NCBI GenBank assembly: GCA_000719105.1
Contig: JODX01000008.1
Location: forward strand, 150,195-214,194
Length of the DNA stretch: 64,000 bases
Source: Streptomyces sclerotialus
GTDB lineage: Bacteria > Actinomycetota > Actinomycetes > Streptomycetales > Streptomycetaceae
Direction of reading: 5' to 3'
The position numbers were made by a program, and so were the translations under genes. How positions within the stretch are numbered: position 1 is the first letter of the stretch; the number at the start of each line of letters is the position of its first letter. Below are positions 19,396 through 28,409 of this stretch, piece by piece. The notes beneath the pieces were generated by a model that saw only the letters and a list, made by a program, of their open reading frames with translations, did not search any database and was not told the origin of the DNA.

Positions 19396-20289
19396 GTGCG
19401 AAGGTCGGACAACCTGGCCTCTGTGTCGACTCCATCCCTCACCACTCTTCCCATTCGCCGCCTGACGCTTCGCGACCTCACCGCCTGCGCCGATCTGTCC
19501 GAAAACCGGGGCTGGCTCCGCGAGGAACACAAGTGGGGGCTTCTGCTCACCGCTGGTAGGGGATACGGCATCGACGATCCCGACGGAGGTCTCGTCTGCG
19601 CATGCGTCGTCACGGAGTACGGCCCGGTGAGCCGCCCCCGACTGGCGGCGATCGGCATGGTGCTGGTGGCCGAGCGGTTCGCCCGCCAAGGTGTGGGCCG
19701 CCGTCTGATGCGACACGTCGCCGGAACGTCCTCGACCACCCCGCTGACCCTCCACGCGACGCCGTCAGGCCGTCCGCTCTACGAGGAACTGGGGTTCGAG
19801 GTCACCGGACGAGCCGAGATGGTCGTCGGACAGTTCACACCTGATGGGGCAGAGCCCATGGTCCTCACCCGCCCGGCCACCGCCAAGGACATGAGCACCA
19901 TCCTCCGGATCGACGAGGAGGTCTTCGGTGTGGACCGCACCCATGTGATCACCCGGCTTCCCGCCTTTGCCGACCACCTGCATGTCGCCGAGGAGAACGG
20001 CCGGATCACCGGGTATGCAGCCGCCTGGCCGAACATGCACACGCATGTGGTGGGCCCACTGATCGCCCGGGACACGGAAACGGCAAAGGCACTCATTGCA
20101 TCGTTGGCCACCCGTACCCAGCGTCCGCTGCGCACCGACATCGACGTGCGCCATGAGGAACTGCTGGAGTGGGTGAAGCAGCGCGGACTGGCTTCGGTGG
20201 CCTTCAACGCCGTAATGACTCACGGAATCCCCGAACTGCCGGGTGACTGGACCCGCAGGTTCGCACCTCTGACGGTGGCCGCGGGCTGA
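19396..20289 (+). CDS. Tandem GNAT acetyltransferase
   Basis: N-acetyltransferase with two GNAT-like halves (297 residues from GTG 19396; GTG 19423 is an alternative). The N-terminal domain (about 18-135) has an acetyl-CoA loop of Q/RxxGxG type, RFARQGVGRRLMRHV, and a GNAT end motif LYEELGF. A degenerate C-terminal domain (about 150-290, ATAKDMSTILRIDEEVFGVDR...RITGYAAAWP) resembles the YitH/Acetyltransf_18 type. The substrate is unknown. Confidence 0.8.
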   Translation: MRRSDNLASVSTPSLTTLPIRRLTLRDLTACADLSENRGWLREEHKWGLLLTAGRGYGIDDPDGGLVCACVVTEYGPVSRPRLAAIGMVLVAERFARQGVGRRLMRHVAGTSSTTPLTLHATPSGRPLYEELGFEVTGRAEMVVGQFTPDGAEPMVLTRPATAKDMSTILRIDEEVFGVDRTHVITRLPAFADHLHVAEENGRITGYAAAWPNMHTHVVGPLIARDTETAKALIASLATRTQRPLRTDIDVRHEELLEWVKQRGLASVAFNAVMTHGIPELPGDWTRRFAPLTVAAG

Positions 20290-20347
20290 GAGTCACGTAC
20301 GGGAGCCGTATGGTCTCGTCGTCGCCCGGCCGGGGTGGAACGGGCGG

Positions 20348-21568
20348 TCAGTGATGAGCGGTGGTGTGCGGCTCGGTCCGGGGCGCAGCGGCCGTATGCC
20401 CTGCGACGACCCTGCTGGGCGCGCTCTCCCGGCGCTCGAGCGCCGCCGATACCACAGCAAGGACAAGGGCGCCGGCAGCGAGGATCGCACCGACCCAGTT
20501 GGGAGCGGTGTAACCGAGGCCCGCTGCGATCACGAGTCCGCCCAGCCAGGCGGAGAGCGCGTTACCGAGGTTGAAGGCGCCGATGTTCACGGCCGAGGCA
20601 AGAGTGGGGGCGCCGTGCGCCTGGTCGAGAACTCGCTTCTGCAGCGGTGGAACGGTCGCGAAACCAAGCGCACCGATCAGGACGACGGTCGCCGCTGCCG
20701 CGAGCTTGTTGTGCGCGGTGAGCGTGAAGAGCGCGAGGACGACGGCGAGTCCGCCCAACGAGGAGTACAGCAAGGGCATCAGCGCGCGATCGGCGAGCTT
20801 GCCGCCCACGAGATTGCCGCCGACCATGCCCAGGCCGAAGAGGACGAGCAGCCAGGTGACGGAGGAGTCGGAGAAACCGGCGACGTGCGTCATCATCGGC
20901 GCGATGTAGGTGATGGCCGCGAAGACCCCGCCGAAGCCGAGGACGGTCATCGCCATGGCCAGCAGAACCTGGACGTTCTTGAAAGCAGCCAGTTCATGGC
21001 CCAGGCGTACGCCCTCGGGCCTGGGCAGATCGGGGACGAGCCGGGCGATACCCGCGAGCCCGAGGACACCCAGGGCCGCGACGACGGCGAACGTGACGCG
21101 CCATCCGGCGGTCTGCCCGATGAAGGTACCGAGCGGCACGCCGACCACGTTGGCGACGGTGAGCCCGGTGAACATCATCGCAATGGCGCCCGCCTTCCTG
21201 TGGGGAGCGACCAGGTCGGCCGCGACCACCGAGCCGATACCGAAGAAGGCACCGTGGGCGAGCGAGGAGACGACTCGGCCGATGAGCATGACGCTGAAGG
21301 CGGGCGCCACCGCGGACAGCAGATTGCCGGCGATGAACAGGCCCATGAGCAGCATCAGCATCCGCTTGCGCGACATTCTGGTGCCCAGGACGGTCATGAT
21401 CGGAGCTCCGGCCATCACACCGAGCGCGTAGCCGGTGACCAGCCAGCCGGCAGTGGGGATGGACACGTCGAAGTCACTCGCGACCTCGGGCAGCAGGCCC
21501 ATGATCACAAATTCGGTCGTTCCGATCCCGAAGGCCCCGATCGCGAGGGCCAGAAGCGCGAGAGGCAT
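20348..21568 (-). CDS. MFS efflux transporter (DHA1-like)
   Basis: Twelve-TM major-facilitator protein of 406 residues; the start is ATG 21568 with GGAAGGTGG upstream. It opens MPLALLALAIGAFGIGTTEF and contains the DHA1 drug-exporter-like motifs GYALGVMAGAPIMTVLGTRMSRKR (loop 2-3, motif A variant) and FGIGSVVAADLVAPHRKAGAIA (in pieces: FGIGSVVAADL, RKAGAIA). It resembles the AraJ/YdhP-type arabinose/drug efflux group. It is divergent from a MarR regulator, which likely controls it. Confidence 0.9.
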   Translation of the reverse strand: MPLALLALAIGAFGIGTTEFVIMGLLPEVASDFDVSIPTAGWLVTGYALGVMAGAPIMTVLGTRMSRKRMLMLLMGLFIAGNLLSAVAPAFSVMLIGRVVSSLAHGAFFGIGSVVAADLVAPHRKAGAIAMMFTGLTVANVVGVPLGTFIGQTAGWRVTFAVVAALGVLGLAGIARLVPDLPRPEGVRLGHELAAFKNVQVLLAMAMTVLGFGGVFAAITYIAPMMTHVAGFSDSSVTWLLVLFGLGMVGGNLVGGKLADRALMPLLYSSLGGLAVVLALFTLTAHNKLAAAATVVLIGALGFATVPPLQKRVLDQAHGAPTLASAVNIGAFNLGNALSAWLGGLVIAAGLGYTAPNWVGAILAAGALVLAVVSAALERRESAPSRVVAGHTAAAPRTEPHTTAHH

Positions 21569-21620
21569 GGGAGCCACCTTCCAAGTGATTGCAGGAGCAC
21601 CTTTAGGGCTTCCACAATAT

Positions 21621-21643
21621 TTGCATGCGCGGGCTACACGCAA
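21621..21643. promoter_or_regulatory. Candidate MarR operator between MFS and MarR genes
   Basis: Imperfect inverted repeat TTGCATG (21621-21627) and CACGCAA (21637-21643), arms matching at 6 of 7, separated by 9 bp, in the 138-bp divergent intergenic region. TTGC...GCAA-type dyads are usual for MarR proteins. This is a pattern-based guess. Confidence 0.4.
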
Positions 21644-21706
21644 GTGCCGTCTATCGCTCCGGTGCTCTACCCTTGAGGACAAGCGCCCCGGGACGGAGGA
21701 ACACGC

Positions 21707-22165
21707 ATGACGGCGACGGATCCCGCGCTCACCGCCCTCTCCCAGGGCTGGTACGCCCTCTCCCTGCTGCACGGGAGGATCGAGGCCCACATCGAGCGCG
21801 TTCTCCAGACCGGGCACGATCTGAGCGTGCGCGAGTACTCCCTGCTCGACGTGCTCAGCCGGCAGCACGACGGAGACGGGGGCCATCTCCAGATGAAGCA
21901 GGTCGCCGACGCGGTCGTCCTCAGCCAGAGCGCCACCACCCGGCTGGTCACCCGGCTCGAGGACCGTGGACTGCTCGAGCGCTACTTGTGCCCCACCGAC
22001 CGCCGCGGCATTTACACGAACGTCACCGAAGCCGGCCTCGCACTGCTCGCAGAGGCACGCCCCACCAATGACACCGCCCTGCGACAGGCGCTCGACAAGG
22101 CCGCCGAGAACCCCGAGCTCGCCCCTCTGGTCCGGGTCGTGGAGTCGCTGTACGTGCCCGTTTAG
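21707..22165 (+). CDS. MarR-family transcriptional regulator
   Basis: MarR-type winged-helix repressor (152 residues). The wHTH lies at about 45-105 (LSVREYSLLDVLSRQ...MKQVADAVVLSQSATTRLVTRLEDRGLLER), with wing DRRGIYTNVTEAG. ATG 21707 has GGAGGA at ideal spacing. It is divergent from the MFS exporter at 20348-21568, the usual regulator/target pair, and 9 bp before the following GNAT gene, so it is probably co-transcribed with it. Confidence 0.9.
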   Translation: MTATDPALTALSQGWYALSLLHGRIEAHIERVLQTGHDLSVREYSLLDVLSRQHDGDGGHLQMKQVADAVVLSQSATTRLVTRLEDRGLLERYLCPTDRRGIYTNVTEAGLALLAEARPTNDTALRQALDKAAENPELAPLVRVVESLYVPV

Positions 22166-22174
22166 GGTGCCGCC

Positions 22175-22627
22175 ATGGGAGATCTTGAGATACGCCCGGC
22201 CATAGCCGACGACGTTCCCGCCATCGTGGCGATGCTCGCCGACGACCCACTCGGCGCCCAGCGGGAATCACTCGACGACCTGTCCCCGTACCTGGCAGCC
22301 TTCGAACGCCTCAGCGGCGACCGCAACCAGCACCTGGTCGTCGCCGTACGCGAGAGCCGTGTCATCGGCACTCTGCACCTCACGGTCATTCCCGGGCTGT
22401 CCCGCAAGGGCGCCACGCGCTCACTCATCGAAGCCGTCCGCATCCATGCGGACGAGCGCGGCAGCGGCCTCGGGACACAGCTGATCGAGTGGGCAATCGA
22501 CGAGTCCCGGCGCCAGGACTGCCGGTTGGTCCAGCTGACGTCCGACGCCTCCCGCACCGATGCCCACCGCTTCTACGAGCGTCTCGGCTTCCAGGCCTCA
22601 CACGTAGGTTTCAAGATGCTGCTCTAG
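22175..22627 (+). CDS. GNAT acetyltransferase
   Basis: Single-domain GNAT N-acetyltransferase (150 residues). Motif A is at about 90-110 (RIHADERGSGLGTQLIEWAI), followed by LTSDASRTDAHRFYERLGF, typical of small GNATs acting on amines or amino acids. The ATG at 22175 follows AGGGTG. It is the last gene of the MarR-GNAT unit and ends before the palindromic parS/terminator. Confidence 0.86.
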   Translation: MGDLEIRPAIADDVPAIVAMLADDPLGAQRESLDDLSPYLAAFERLSGDRNQHLVVAVRESRVIGTLHLTVIPGLSRKGATRSLIEAVRIHADERGSGLGTQLIEWAIDESRRQDCRLVQLTSDASRTDAHRFYERLGFQASHVGFKMLL

Positions 22628-22657
22628 ACAGGCTCGGGCCTGCCGACGCTCGTGACG

Positions 22658-22689
22658 AGGGGAGCTGTTTCACGTGAAACAGCTCCCCT
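22658..22689. terminator. Bidirectional terminator hairpin with embedded parS
   Basis: A perfect 32-bp palindrome. Each arm is AGGGGAGCTGTTTCAC or its complement, and the 14-bp parS is at the centre. It sits between two convergent genes, so it can fold as a hairpin in either transcript. Confidence 0.75.
22667..22680. other. parS site (perfect)
   Basis: GTTTCACGTGAAAC at the centre of the 32-bp palindrome between convergent genes. Confidence 0.95.
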
Positions 22690-22693
22690 GGTC

Positions 22694-24082
22694 TCAGGAG
22701 ATGCCGCGCCACCCCTCGGGATCCACACCGCCCGGCACTTCAGCCGTCCCGTCGTACGGCTGACGCGTGAACACGAACGACCCGAGGTCCAGATGATCGA
22801 CGCTTCCGTCGGGCCTCCGTACGACGCGCAGCGACTCTCCGGCGAAGTAGCCGTCGAGCCCGATCCAAGTGCCGTTCTCCTCCGCCCGGAAGCACGAGAG
22901 GCGCCCCTTGCCCGACAACGGCTCCAGCGAGACTCCTCCCTCGGTTCCGAGCCGCAGCGCGAAGGCGTGCGTTCCCCAGTACCACTGCCCCGCCAGCTCC
23001 AGTACGGCGCGGTCGACCTCGGGCAGCGGCCGCCACGGCTCGGGAATCCTGGGCTCGGCCTCCGCGACGATGCGTACGAGGTCCGCGGCGACGTCGGAGA
23101 CCAGCGGCCCGGACGTGCAATTGGCCAGGACGACGGCGGCCATGTCGTCCTCGACACTGATCGTGAGGTTCGCCAGGAAGCCCGGCAGCGACCCCGAATG
23201 CCCGACGAGGAGCCGTCCGTCCCGGTGCTGGATCTGCATGCCAAGTCCGTAGGCCGAGCCCGCCGCCACCTCGGCCACTTCCGCCGGCGCGGCGGGCCTG
23301 CGCATCTCGAGGACGGAGTCCGCGCTCAGCACCCGCTCGTCCCCCTGGGCGAGAAACACCGCGAACCGCGCCAGGTCACCGGTGGTCGACCAGAGCTGCC
23401 CGGCTGGCGCCATGCGCCCCAGGTCCTCGGTGGGCTCCGGGAGCATCACGTCCGCCCAGGGATGCACGGCCCAGCCTCCCGCGTGCGGCGCCTGCGGCTG
23501 CGAGCTCGTGCGGTGCAGGCCCAGCGGCTGGAGCACCTCAAGGCTCAGCACGTCCTCCCAAGGTGCGCCACGCAGTTCCTCGACGAGTGCACCCAGGAGC
23601 GTGTAGCCGGGGTTGGAATAGTGAAAACGGCGGCCGATGGGGTGCCGGTGGGGCTGGTCGCCCAGCACATCGGCGAGTTCGGGGCGCAGCGAGCCTGGGG
23701 TGCGCTCCCACCAGGGTGCGGGCGCTTCCGCCGCCAGTCCGCCCGTGTGCGCGAGGAGCTCGGCGATCGTCGCCTCGCCCGCACCCGTGCCCGGCAGGTG
23801 CTTCTCCAACCGGTCACCCAGATCCAGCAGCCCCTCGTCACGCAGCCGCAGGACGAGGACAGCGGTGAAGGTCTTGGTGATCGAGCCGATGCGGTACTGC
23901 ACGTTCTCGTCGGGTGCGTGTCCGTCCACCGAGCTGCGCGCTCCGGTCCAGACGATTTCGCCGCCCCGGACGACCGCCGCGGCGAGCGACGGTGCCCGCC
24001 CTTCGGTCTGGGCCACGGCGATGCGATGCAACAGGGCTCGGCTGGTACCGGGAAGGAGCTCTTCCTGAGATGTGGTGGTCAT
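22694..24082 (-). CDS. Serine hydrolase, class C beta-lactamase/DD-peptidase family
   Basis: Beta-lactamase-fold serine hydrolase (462 residues). The nucleophile motif SITK is at 67-70, the YxN motif occurs in YSNPGYTLLG, and HSGSLPGF serves as the KTG-like third motif. No clear signal peptide is seen, so it is probably cytosolic; such proteins include esterases and peptidases. The C-terminal 120 residues form an extra beta-rich (lipocalin-like) domain. It is monocistronic and convergent with the GNAT gene. Confidence 0.85.
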   Translation of the reverse strand: MTTTSQEELLPGTSRALLHRIAVAQTEGRAPSLAAAVVRGGEIVWTGARSSVDGHAPDENVQYRIGSITKTFTAVLVLRLRDEGLLDLGDRLEKHLPGTGAGEATIAELLAHTGGLAAEAPAPWWERTPGSLRPELADVLGDQPHRHPIGRRFHYSNPGYTLLGALVEELRGAPWEDVLSLEVLQPLGLHRTSSQPQAPHAGGWAVHPWADVMLPEPTEDLGRMAPAGQLWSTTGDLARFAVFLAQGDERVLSADSVLEMRRPAAPAEVAEVAAGSAYGLGMQIQHRDGRLLVGHSGSLPGFLANLTISVEDDMAAVVLANCTSGPLVSDVAADLVRIVAEAEPRIPEPWRPLPEVDRAVLELAGQWYWGTHAFALRLGTEGGVSLEPLSGKGRLSCFRAEENGTWIGLDGYFAGESLRVVRRPDGSVDHLDLGSFVFTRQPYDGTAEVPGGVDPEGWRGIS

Positions 24083-24179
24083 GGGACCAGTTCATCTGCT
24101 CCCGGCACGACTCGTCGAGCGCTTTCTTCCGGCAGAGCCCGGGTCGGCCGCACGGCTCGCCGGGAAGCGTGCCCCGGGG

Positions 24180-25661
24180 TCAGGTCTGTGCCATGTCCAC
24201 GAAACGCGAGTAGTGGCCCTGGAAGGCGACCGTGATGGTGGCCGTCGGGCCGTTACGGTGCTTGCCCACGATGATGTCCGCCTCGCCCGCGCGCGGCGAC
24301 TCCTTCTCGTACGCGTCCTCACGGTGCAGCAGGATCACCATGTCCGCGTCCTGCTCGATCGAACCGGACTCGCGCAGGTCGGAAACCATGGGCTTCTTGT
24401 CGGTGCGCTGCTCGGGACCACGGTTGAGCTGGGAGAGGGCGATCACCGGTAGCTCCAGCTCCTTGGCCAGCAGCTTCAGGTTCCGGGACATGTCGGAGAC
24501 CTCCTGCTGTCGGCTCTCGGACCGCTTGGAGCTTCCGGACTGCATCAGCTGCAGGTAGTCGATGACGACGAGTTTCAGGTCGTTGCGCTGCTTGAGGCGG
24601 CGGCACTTGGCGCGGATCTCCATCATCGACAGGTTCGGGGAGTCATCGATGTAGAGCGGCGCGGCGGAGACATCCGGCATTCGGCGGGCGAGCCGGGTCC
24701 AGTCCTCGTCGGTCATCGTGCCGGACCGCATGTGGTGCAGGGCGACGCGGGCCTCGGCCGACAGCAGGCGCATCGCGATCTCGTTGCGGCCCATCTCGAG
24801 CGAGAAGATGACGCTCGGCAGGTTGTGCTTGATGGAGGCGGTGCGCGCGAAGTCCAGAGCGAGCGTGGACTTACCCATGGCGGGGCGGGCCGCGATGATG
24901 ATCATCTGGCCTGGATGCAGACCGTTGGTGAGCTGGTCGAGGTCAGTGAAGCCGGTCGGTACCCCGGTCATCTCCCCCGACCGTGAGCCGATCGCCTCGA
25001 TCTCGTCGAGGGCGCCCTCCATGATGTCACCGAGCGGCAGATAGTCCTCGGTGGTGCGCTGCTCGGTGACCGCGTAGATCTCGGCCTGGGCTCTGTTGAC
25101 GATCTCGTCGACATCGTCGTCGCCCGCATATCCCATCTGGGTGATGCGCGTGCCCGCCTCGACGAGACGGCGCAGGACCGCGCGCTCGTGGACGATCTCC
25201 GCGTAGTACTCGGCGTTCGCCGCCGTCGGGACGGTCTGGACGAGGGTGTGCAGATACGCGGCACCGCCGATCTTGGTGATCTCACCACGCTTGGTGAGCT
25301 CGGCGGCGATGGTGATGGGGTCGGCCGGCTCGCCCTTGGCGTAGACGTCGAGGATCGCCTGGAAGATCGTCTCGTGTGCCGGCTTGTAGAAGTCCTGGCC
25401 TTTGAGGATCTCCACCACGTCCGCGATGGCGTCCTTCGACAGAAGCATGCCACCCAGCACGGACTGCTCGGCGTTCAGGTCCTGCGGCGGTACCCGTTCG
25501 AACGACGAGCCGGCACTCTCCCACCCGTTGTCGTCGCGACCCCGGTCGTGCTGCTCGTCGCGGCCCCGTCGTCCGTCGTCGCTCCGTCGACGGGAGGCAG
25601 GCAGACGATCGCTGGGTCCGCTGTCGGCCCACGGCTCGTCCAATGGCTCGGAAATACTCAC
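24180..25661 (-). CDS. dnaB: Replicative DNA helicase DnaB
   Basis: Hexameric replicative helicase (493 residues from GTG 25661, which has GGAGG at good spacing). There is an N-terminal charged extension of about 55 residues, then the DnaB N-domain (VPPQDLNAEQSVLGGMLLS), a linker, and a RecA-like C-domain with Walker A ARPAMGKST (258-266), Walker B LVVIDYLQLM and the QQEVSDMSRNLK helicase block. No intein is visible. It is separated from the rpsF-ssb-rpsR-rplI cluster by the MATE gene on the other strand. Confidence 0.97.
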   Translation of the reverse strand: MSISEPLDEPWADSGPSDRLPASRRRSDDGRRGRDEQHDRGRDDNGWESAGSSFERVPPQDLNAEQSVLGGMLLSKDAIADVVEILKGQDFYKPAHETIFQAILDVYAKGEPADPITIAAELTKRGEITKIGGAAYLHTLVQTVPTAANAEYYAEIVHERAVLRRLVEAGTRITQMGYAGDDDVDEIVNRAQAEIYAVTEQRTTEDYLPLGDIMEGALDEIEAIGSRSGEMTGVPTGFTDLDQLTNGLHPGQMIIIAARPAMGKSTLALDFARTASIKHNLPSVIFSLEMGRNEIAMRLLSAEARVALHHMRSGTMTDEDWTRLARRMPDVSAAPLYIDDSPNLSMMEIRAKCRRLKQRNDLKLVVIDYLQLMQSGSSKRSESRQQEVSDMSRNLKLLAKELELPVIALSQLNRGPEQRTDKKPMVSDLRESGSIEQDADMVILLHREDAYEKESPRAGEADIIVGKHRNGPTATITVAFQGHYSRFVDMAQT

Positions 25662-26118
25662 CGGGCCACCTCCTCCCGTCCGCCGCGCGGACCTAGCCGT
25701 ACCTCTTTGATACGGCACGGCACTGACAAATCAGAGGCCCAACTCCGCTTCTGACGCGTCGGATTTGTGGGGATTCCGAGGGTGGAAGACGGGTCGGGCG
25801 CCGGACCACGGTAGGCCGCTCGGCAGCGTCAGCCAATCTGGTTATCCACAGGCCATGTGGACGACGGCCCCGATGCTGTGGAGAACCCCTCGAAACCTGT
25901 GCACGAGGCAGTGGACAGCCCTGTGAACAAGCTCCCGAACCCACGGAACAAACGGCTGTGACCTGCTGTTTCCCCATCCACGGGCTGTGCAGAAGAAAAA
26001 GTTTTTCTGCGGAGCCGAGATCCTCTCGAACGGCCCACCGCGACACGCCCGGAGATGCGGGGAGTAAGGGACAGAGACCGCTTGTACACCTTACCTGTGG
26101 AAGATTAGATTGGTGGTC
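25662..26118. other. Divergent intergenic region dnaB / MATE gene
   Basis: 457 bp, less GC-rich than its flanks and repetitive in TCCAC/GTGGA words. It contains one perfect consensus DnaA box (TTATCCACA, 25842-25850) and several weaker TGTG-CAC and TGTGGA elements up to about 25995. No gene is recognised. Confidence 0.6.
25842..25850 (+). promoter_or_regulatory. Consensus DnaA box upstream of dnaB
   Basis: TTATCCACA matches the general consensus TTWTNCACA and is one base from the Streptomyces-preferred TTGTCCACA. It lies 181 bp upstream of the dnaB start. Confidence 0.6.
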
Positions 26119-27456
26119 ATGACACAGGCTCCCGTCACAACCAGAGCCAACCGGCGCCGACATGACCGAGAGATCCTCGCGCTCGCGGTTCCTGCCTTCG
26201 GCGCGCTCATCGCCGAGCCCCTCTTCCTGCTGGCCGACACCGCCATCGTCGGCCACCTCGGTACCGGGCAGCTCGCCGGACTCGGCGTCGCCTCCGCCCT
26301 CCTGACCACCGCCGTGAGCATCTTCGTGTTCCTGGCGTACGCCACCACGTCCGCCGTCTCCCGCCGCGTGGGGGCCGGAGACCTGGGGGCTGCGATCCGC
26401 CAGGGCATGGACGGCATATGGCTCGCTCTGCTGCTCGGCGCCGCCGCACTCTTCACCGTCGTGCCGACGGCGCCCGCGCTGGTGAATCTCTTCGGCGCCT
26501 CGGAGACCGCGGCTCCGTACGCGATCACCTATCTGCGTATCTCCGCACTGGGTATCCCGGCGATGCTTGTCGTGCTCGCCGCCACCGGAGTACTGCGCGG
26601 GCTTCAGGACACCAAGACCCCGCTGTACGTCGCCGGCGCGGGCTTCGTGGCCAACGCCGCCCTCAACGCGGGTCTCGTCTACGGTGCCGACCTGGGGATC
26701 GCCGGCTCCGCCTGGGGCACCGTCATCGCCCAGTACGGGATGGTGGCCGTCTACCTCTGGGTGGTGATCCGTGGAGCACGGCGGCACGGCGCCTCCCTGC
26801 GGCCGGACCTCGCCGGCATCCGCGCCTCCGCCCAGGCCGGAGCACCACTTCTGGTCCGTACGCTGTCGCTACGGGCGGTTCTGATGATCGCCACCGCCGT
26901 CGCCGCCCGGCTCGGCGACGCGGATGTCGCCGCCCACCAGATCATTCTGTCTCTCTGGAGCCTGCTCGCCTTCGCACTCGACGCGATCGCCATCGCCGGC
27001 CAGGCGATCATCGGCCGTTACCTCGGTGCGGGCGATGCCCAAGGGGCCCGCGAGGCCTGTCGCCGCATGGTGCAGTGGGGCATAGGCACCGGGATCGTGC
27101 TCGGACTGCTCATCATCGCCAGCCGACCGGTGTTCGTGCCCCTGTTCACAAGTGATCAACTTGTCCAGGACGCCGCGTTGCCCGCTCTGCTCGTGGTGGC
27201 GCTCTCCCAGCCGGTCTCCGGCATCGTCTTCGTCCTCGACGGTGTCCTGATGGGAGCCGGCGATGGCCCTTATCTCGCCTGGGCCATGCTGCTGACGCTG
27301 GCGGTCTTCACTCCCGTGGCTCTTCTCGTGCCCACCCTGGGCGGCGGCCTGACCGCCCTCTGGGGAGCCATGACGCTCATGATGGCGACGCGCATGATCA
27401 CCTTGTGGCTGCGTTCCCGCTCGGGCCGCTGGATCGTCACAGGGGCGAGCCGCTGA
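26119..27456 (+). CDS. MATE-family efflux transporter
   Basis: Multidrug and toxic compound extrusion transporter (445 residues, 12 TM segments in two MatE repeats). The first repeat begins REILALAVPAFGALIAEPLFLLADTAIVGHLG (in pieces: AVPAFGALIAEPLFLLAD, AIVGHLGT). The second repeat contains RTLSLRAVLMIATAVAARLGD and QAIIGRYLGAGD. ATG 26119 is used; near-upstream TTG and GTG codons could also serve. It is a stand-alone gene on the opposite strand between dnaB and the ribosomal cluster. Confidence 0.92.
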   Translation: MTQAPVTTRANRRRHDREILALAVPAFGALIAEPLFLLADTAIVGHLGTGQLAGLGVASALLTTAVSIFVFLAYATTSAVSRRVGAGDLGAAIRQGMDGIWLALLLGAAALFTVVPTAPALVNLFGASETAAPYAITYLRISALGIPAMLVVLAATGVLRGLQDTKTPLYVAGAGFVANAALNAGLVYGADLGIAGSAWGTVIAQYGMVAVYLWVVIRGARRHGASLRPDLAGIRASAQAGAPLLVRTLSLRAVLMIATAVAARLGDADVAAHQIILSLWSLLAFALDAIAIAGQAIIGRYLGAGDAQGAREACRRMVQWGIGTGIVLGLLIIASRPVFVPLFTSDQLVQDAALPALLVVALSQPVSGIVFVLDGVLMGAGDGPYLAWAMLLTLAVFTPVALLVPTLGGGLTALWGAMTLMMATRMITLWLRSRSGRWIVTGASR

Positions 27457-27495
27457 GCGAGCGCCCCGGAGCATGGAGGCATCGAAGCCGCCGCC

Positions 27496-27509
27496 GTTTC
27501 ACGTGAAAC
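27496..27509. other. parS site (perfect)
   Basis: GTTTCACGTGAAAC, intergenic, 40 bp after the MATE stop codon and 61 bp before the terminator stem. Confidence 0.95.
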
Positions 27510-27569
27510 ACCGACCGGAGTGCGGCGTCCCACACCTGCCCGTGCTCCTTGATCACTGCGAGACCACGA

Positions 27570-27602
27570 AGAAGGGCCGCACCCGGCGGGTGCGGCCCTT
27601 CT
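27570..27602. terminator. Bidirectional terminator between MATE gene and rplI
   Basis: Perfect 15-bp stem, AGAAGGGCCGCACCC (27570-27584) with its complement at 27588-27602 and the 3-nt loop GGC, between convergent genes. It serves the rplI operon (leftward) and the MATE gene (rightward). Confidence 0.88.
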
Positions 27603-27625
27603 CTCAGCTCTGCCGAACGCGACGG

Positions 27626-28072
27626 TCAGGCCGCGACAACCTCGATGTTGACCTTGGCGGCCACCTCGGGGTGCAGACGCACGGACGTCTCGTGGGCGCC
27701 CAGCGTCTTGATCGGCGCGCCCAGCTCGATGCGGCGCTTGTCGACCTCGGGGCCACCGGAAGCCTTGATCGCCGAGGCGATGTCGGCCGGGGTGACGGAA
27801 CCGAAGAGACGACCGGCGTCGCCGGAGCGGACGGCCAGGCGGACCTTGACGCCCTCGAGCTGGGCCTTCACCTGGTTGGCCTGCTCGATGGTCTGGATCT
27901 CGTGGATCTTGCGAGCACGACGGATCTGGTCGACGTCCTTCTCGCCACCCTTGGTCCAACGGATCGCGAGCTTCCGCGGAACCAGGTAGTTGCGAGCGTA
28001 GCCGTCCTTGACGTCGACGACATCGCCGGCGGCACCGAGGCCGGAGACCTCGTGGGTGAGGATGATCTTCAT
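27626..28072 (-). CDS. rplI: 50S ribosomal protein L9
   Basis: Ribosomal protein bL9 (148 residues, normal length). It opens [33 protein letters not shown] (in pieces: [25 protein letters not shown]), the conserved N-domain, with a long central helix and a C-domain. It is the last gene of the rpsF-ssb-rpsR-rplI operon and is followed by the terminator at 27570-27602. Confidence 0.98.
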   Translation of the reverse strand: MKIILTHEVSGLGAAGDVVDVKDGYARNYLVPRKLAIRWTKGGEKDVDQIRRARKIHEIQTIEQANQVKAQLEGVKVRLAVRSGDAGRLFGSVTPADIASAIKASGGPEVDKRRIELGAPIKTLGAHETSVRLHPEVAAKVNIEVVAA

Positions 28073-28090
28073 TAGTCGGTCACCCTTCCC

Positions 28091-28327
28091 TTAGCGCGCG
28101 GTGGACGTGTAGGGCAGCAGCGCCATCTCACGGCTGTTCTTCACGGCCGTGGCGACGTCACGCTGGTGCTGCGTGCAGTTGCCGGTCACGCGGCGGGCAC
28201 GGATCTTGCCGCGGTCGGAAATGAACTTCCGCAGCATGTTCGTGTCCTTGTAGTCCACGTACGTGACCTTGTCCTTGCAGAAAGCGCAGACCTTCTTCTT
28301 AGGCTTGCGCACAGGCGGCTTCGCCAT
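28091..28327 (-). CDS. rpsR: 30S ribosomal protein S18
   Basis: Ribosomal protein bS18 (78 residues). The CAFC pair (Cys14, Cys17) and a later Cys in GNCTQHQRD make this the zinc-ribbon (Cys-containing) form rather than the zinc-free Zur-regulated paralogue. The core [16 protein letters not shown] is diagnostic. It sits between ssb and rplI, 18 bp from rplI. Confidence 0.97.
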   Translation of the reverse strand: MAKPPVRKPKKKVCAFCKDKVTYVDYKDTNMLRKFISDRGKIRARRVTGNCTQHQRDVATAVKNSREMALLPYTSTAR

Positions 28328-28409
28328 GGTGTTTCTCCTGTGTGATCAAGAAGTGTGCGTACGACCCGCCCTTGACCCGGACCGACCGTGGAAGGCCGGA
28401 CCCGAAGGC

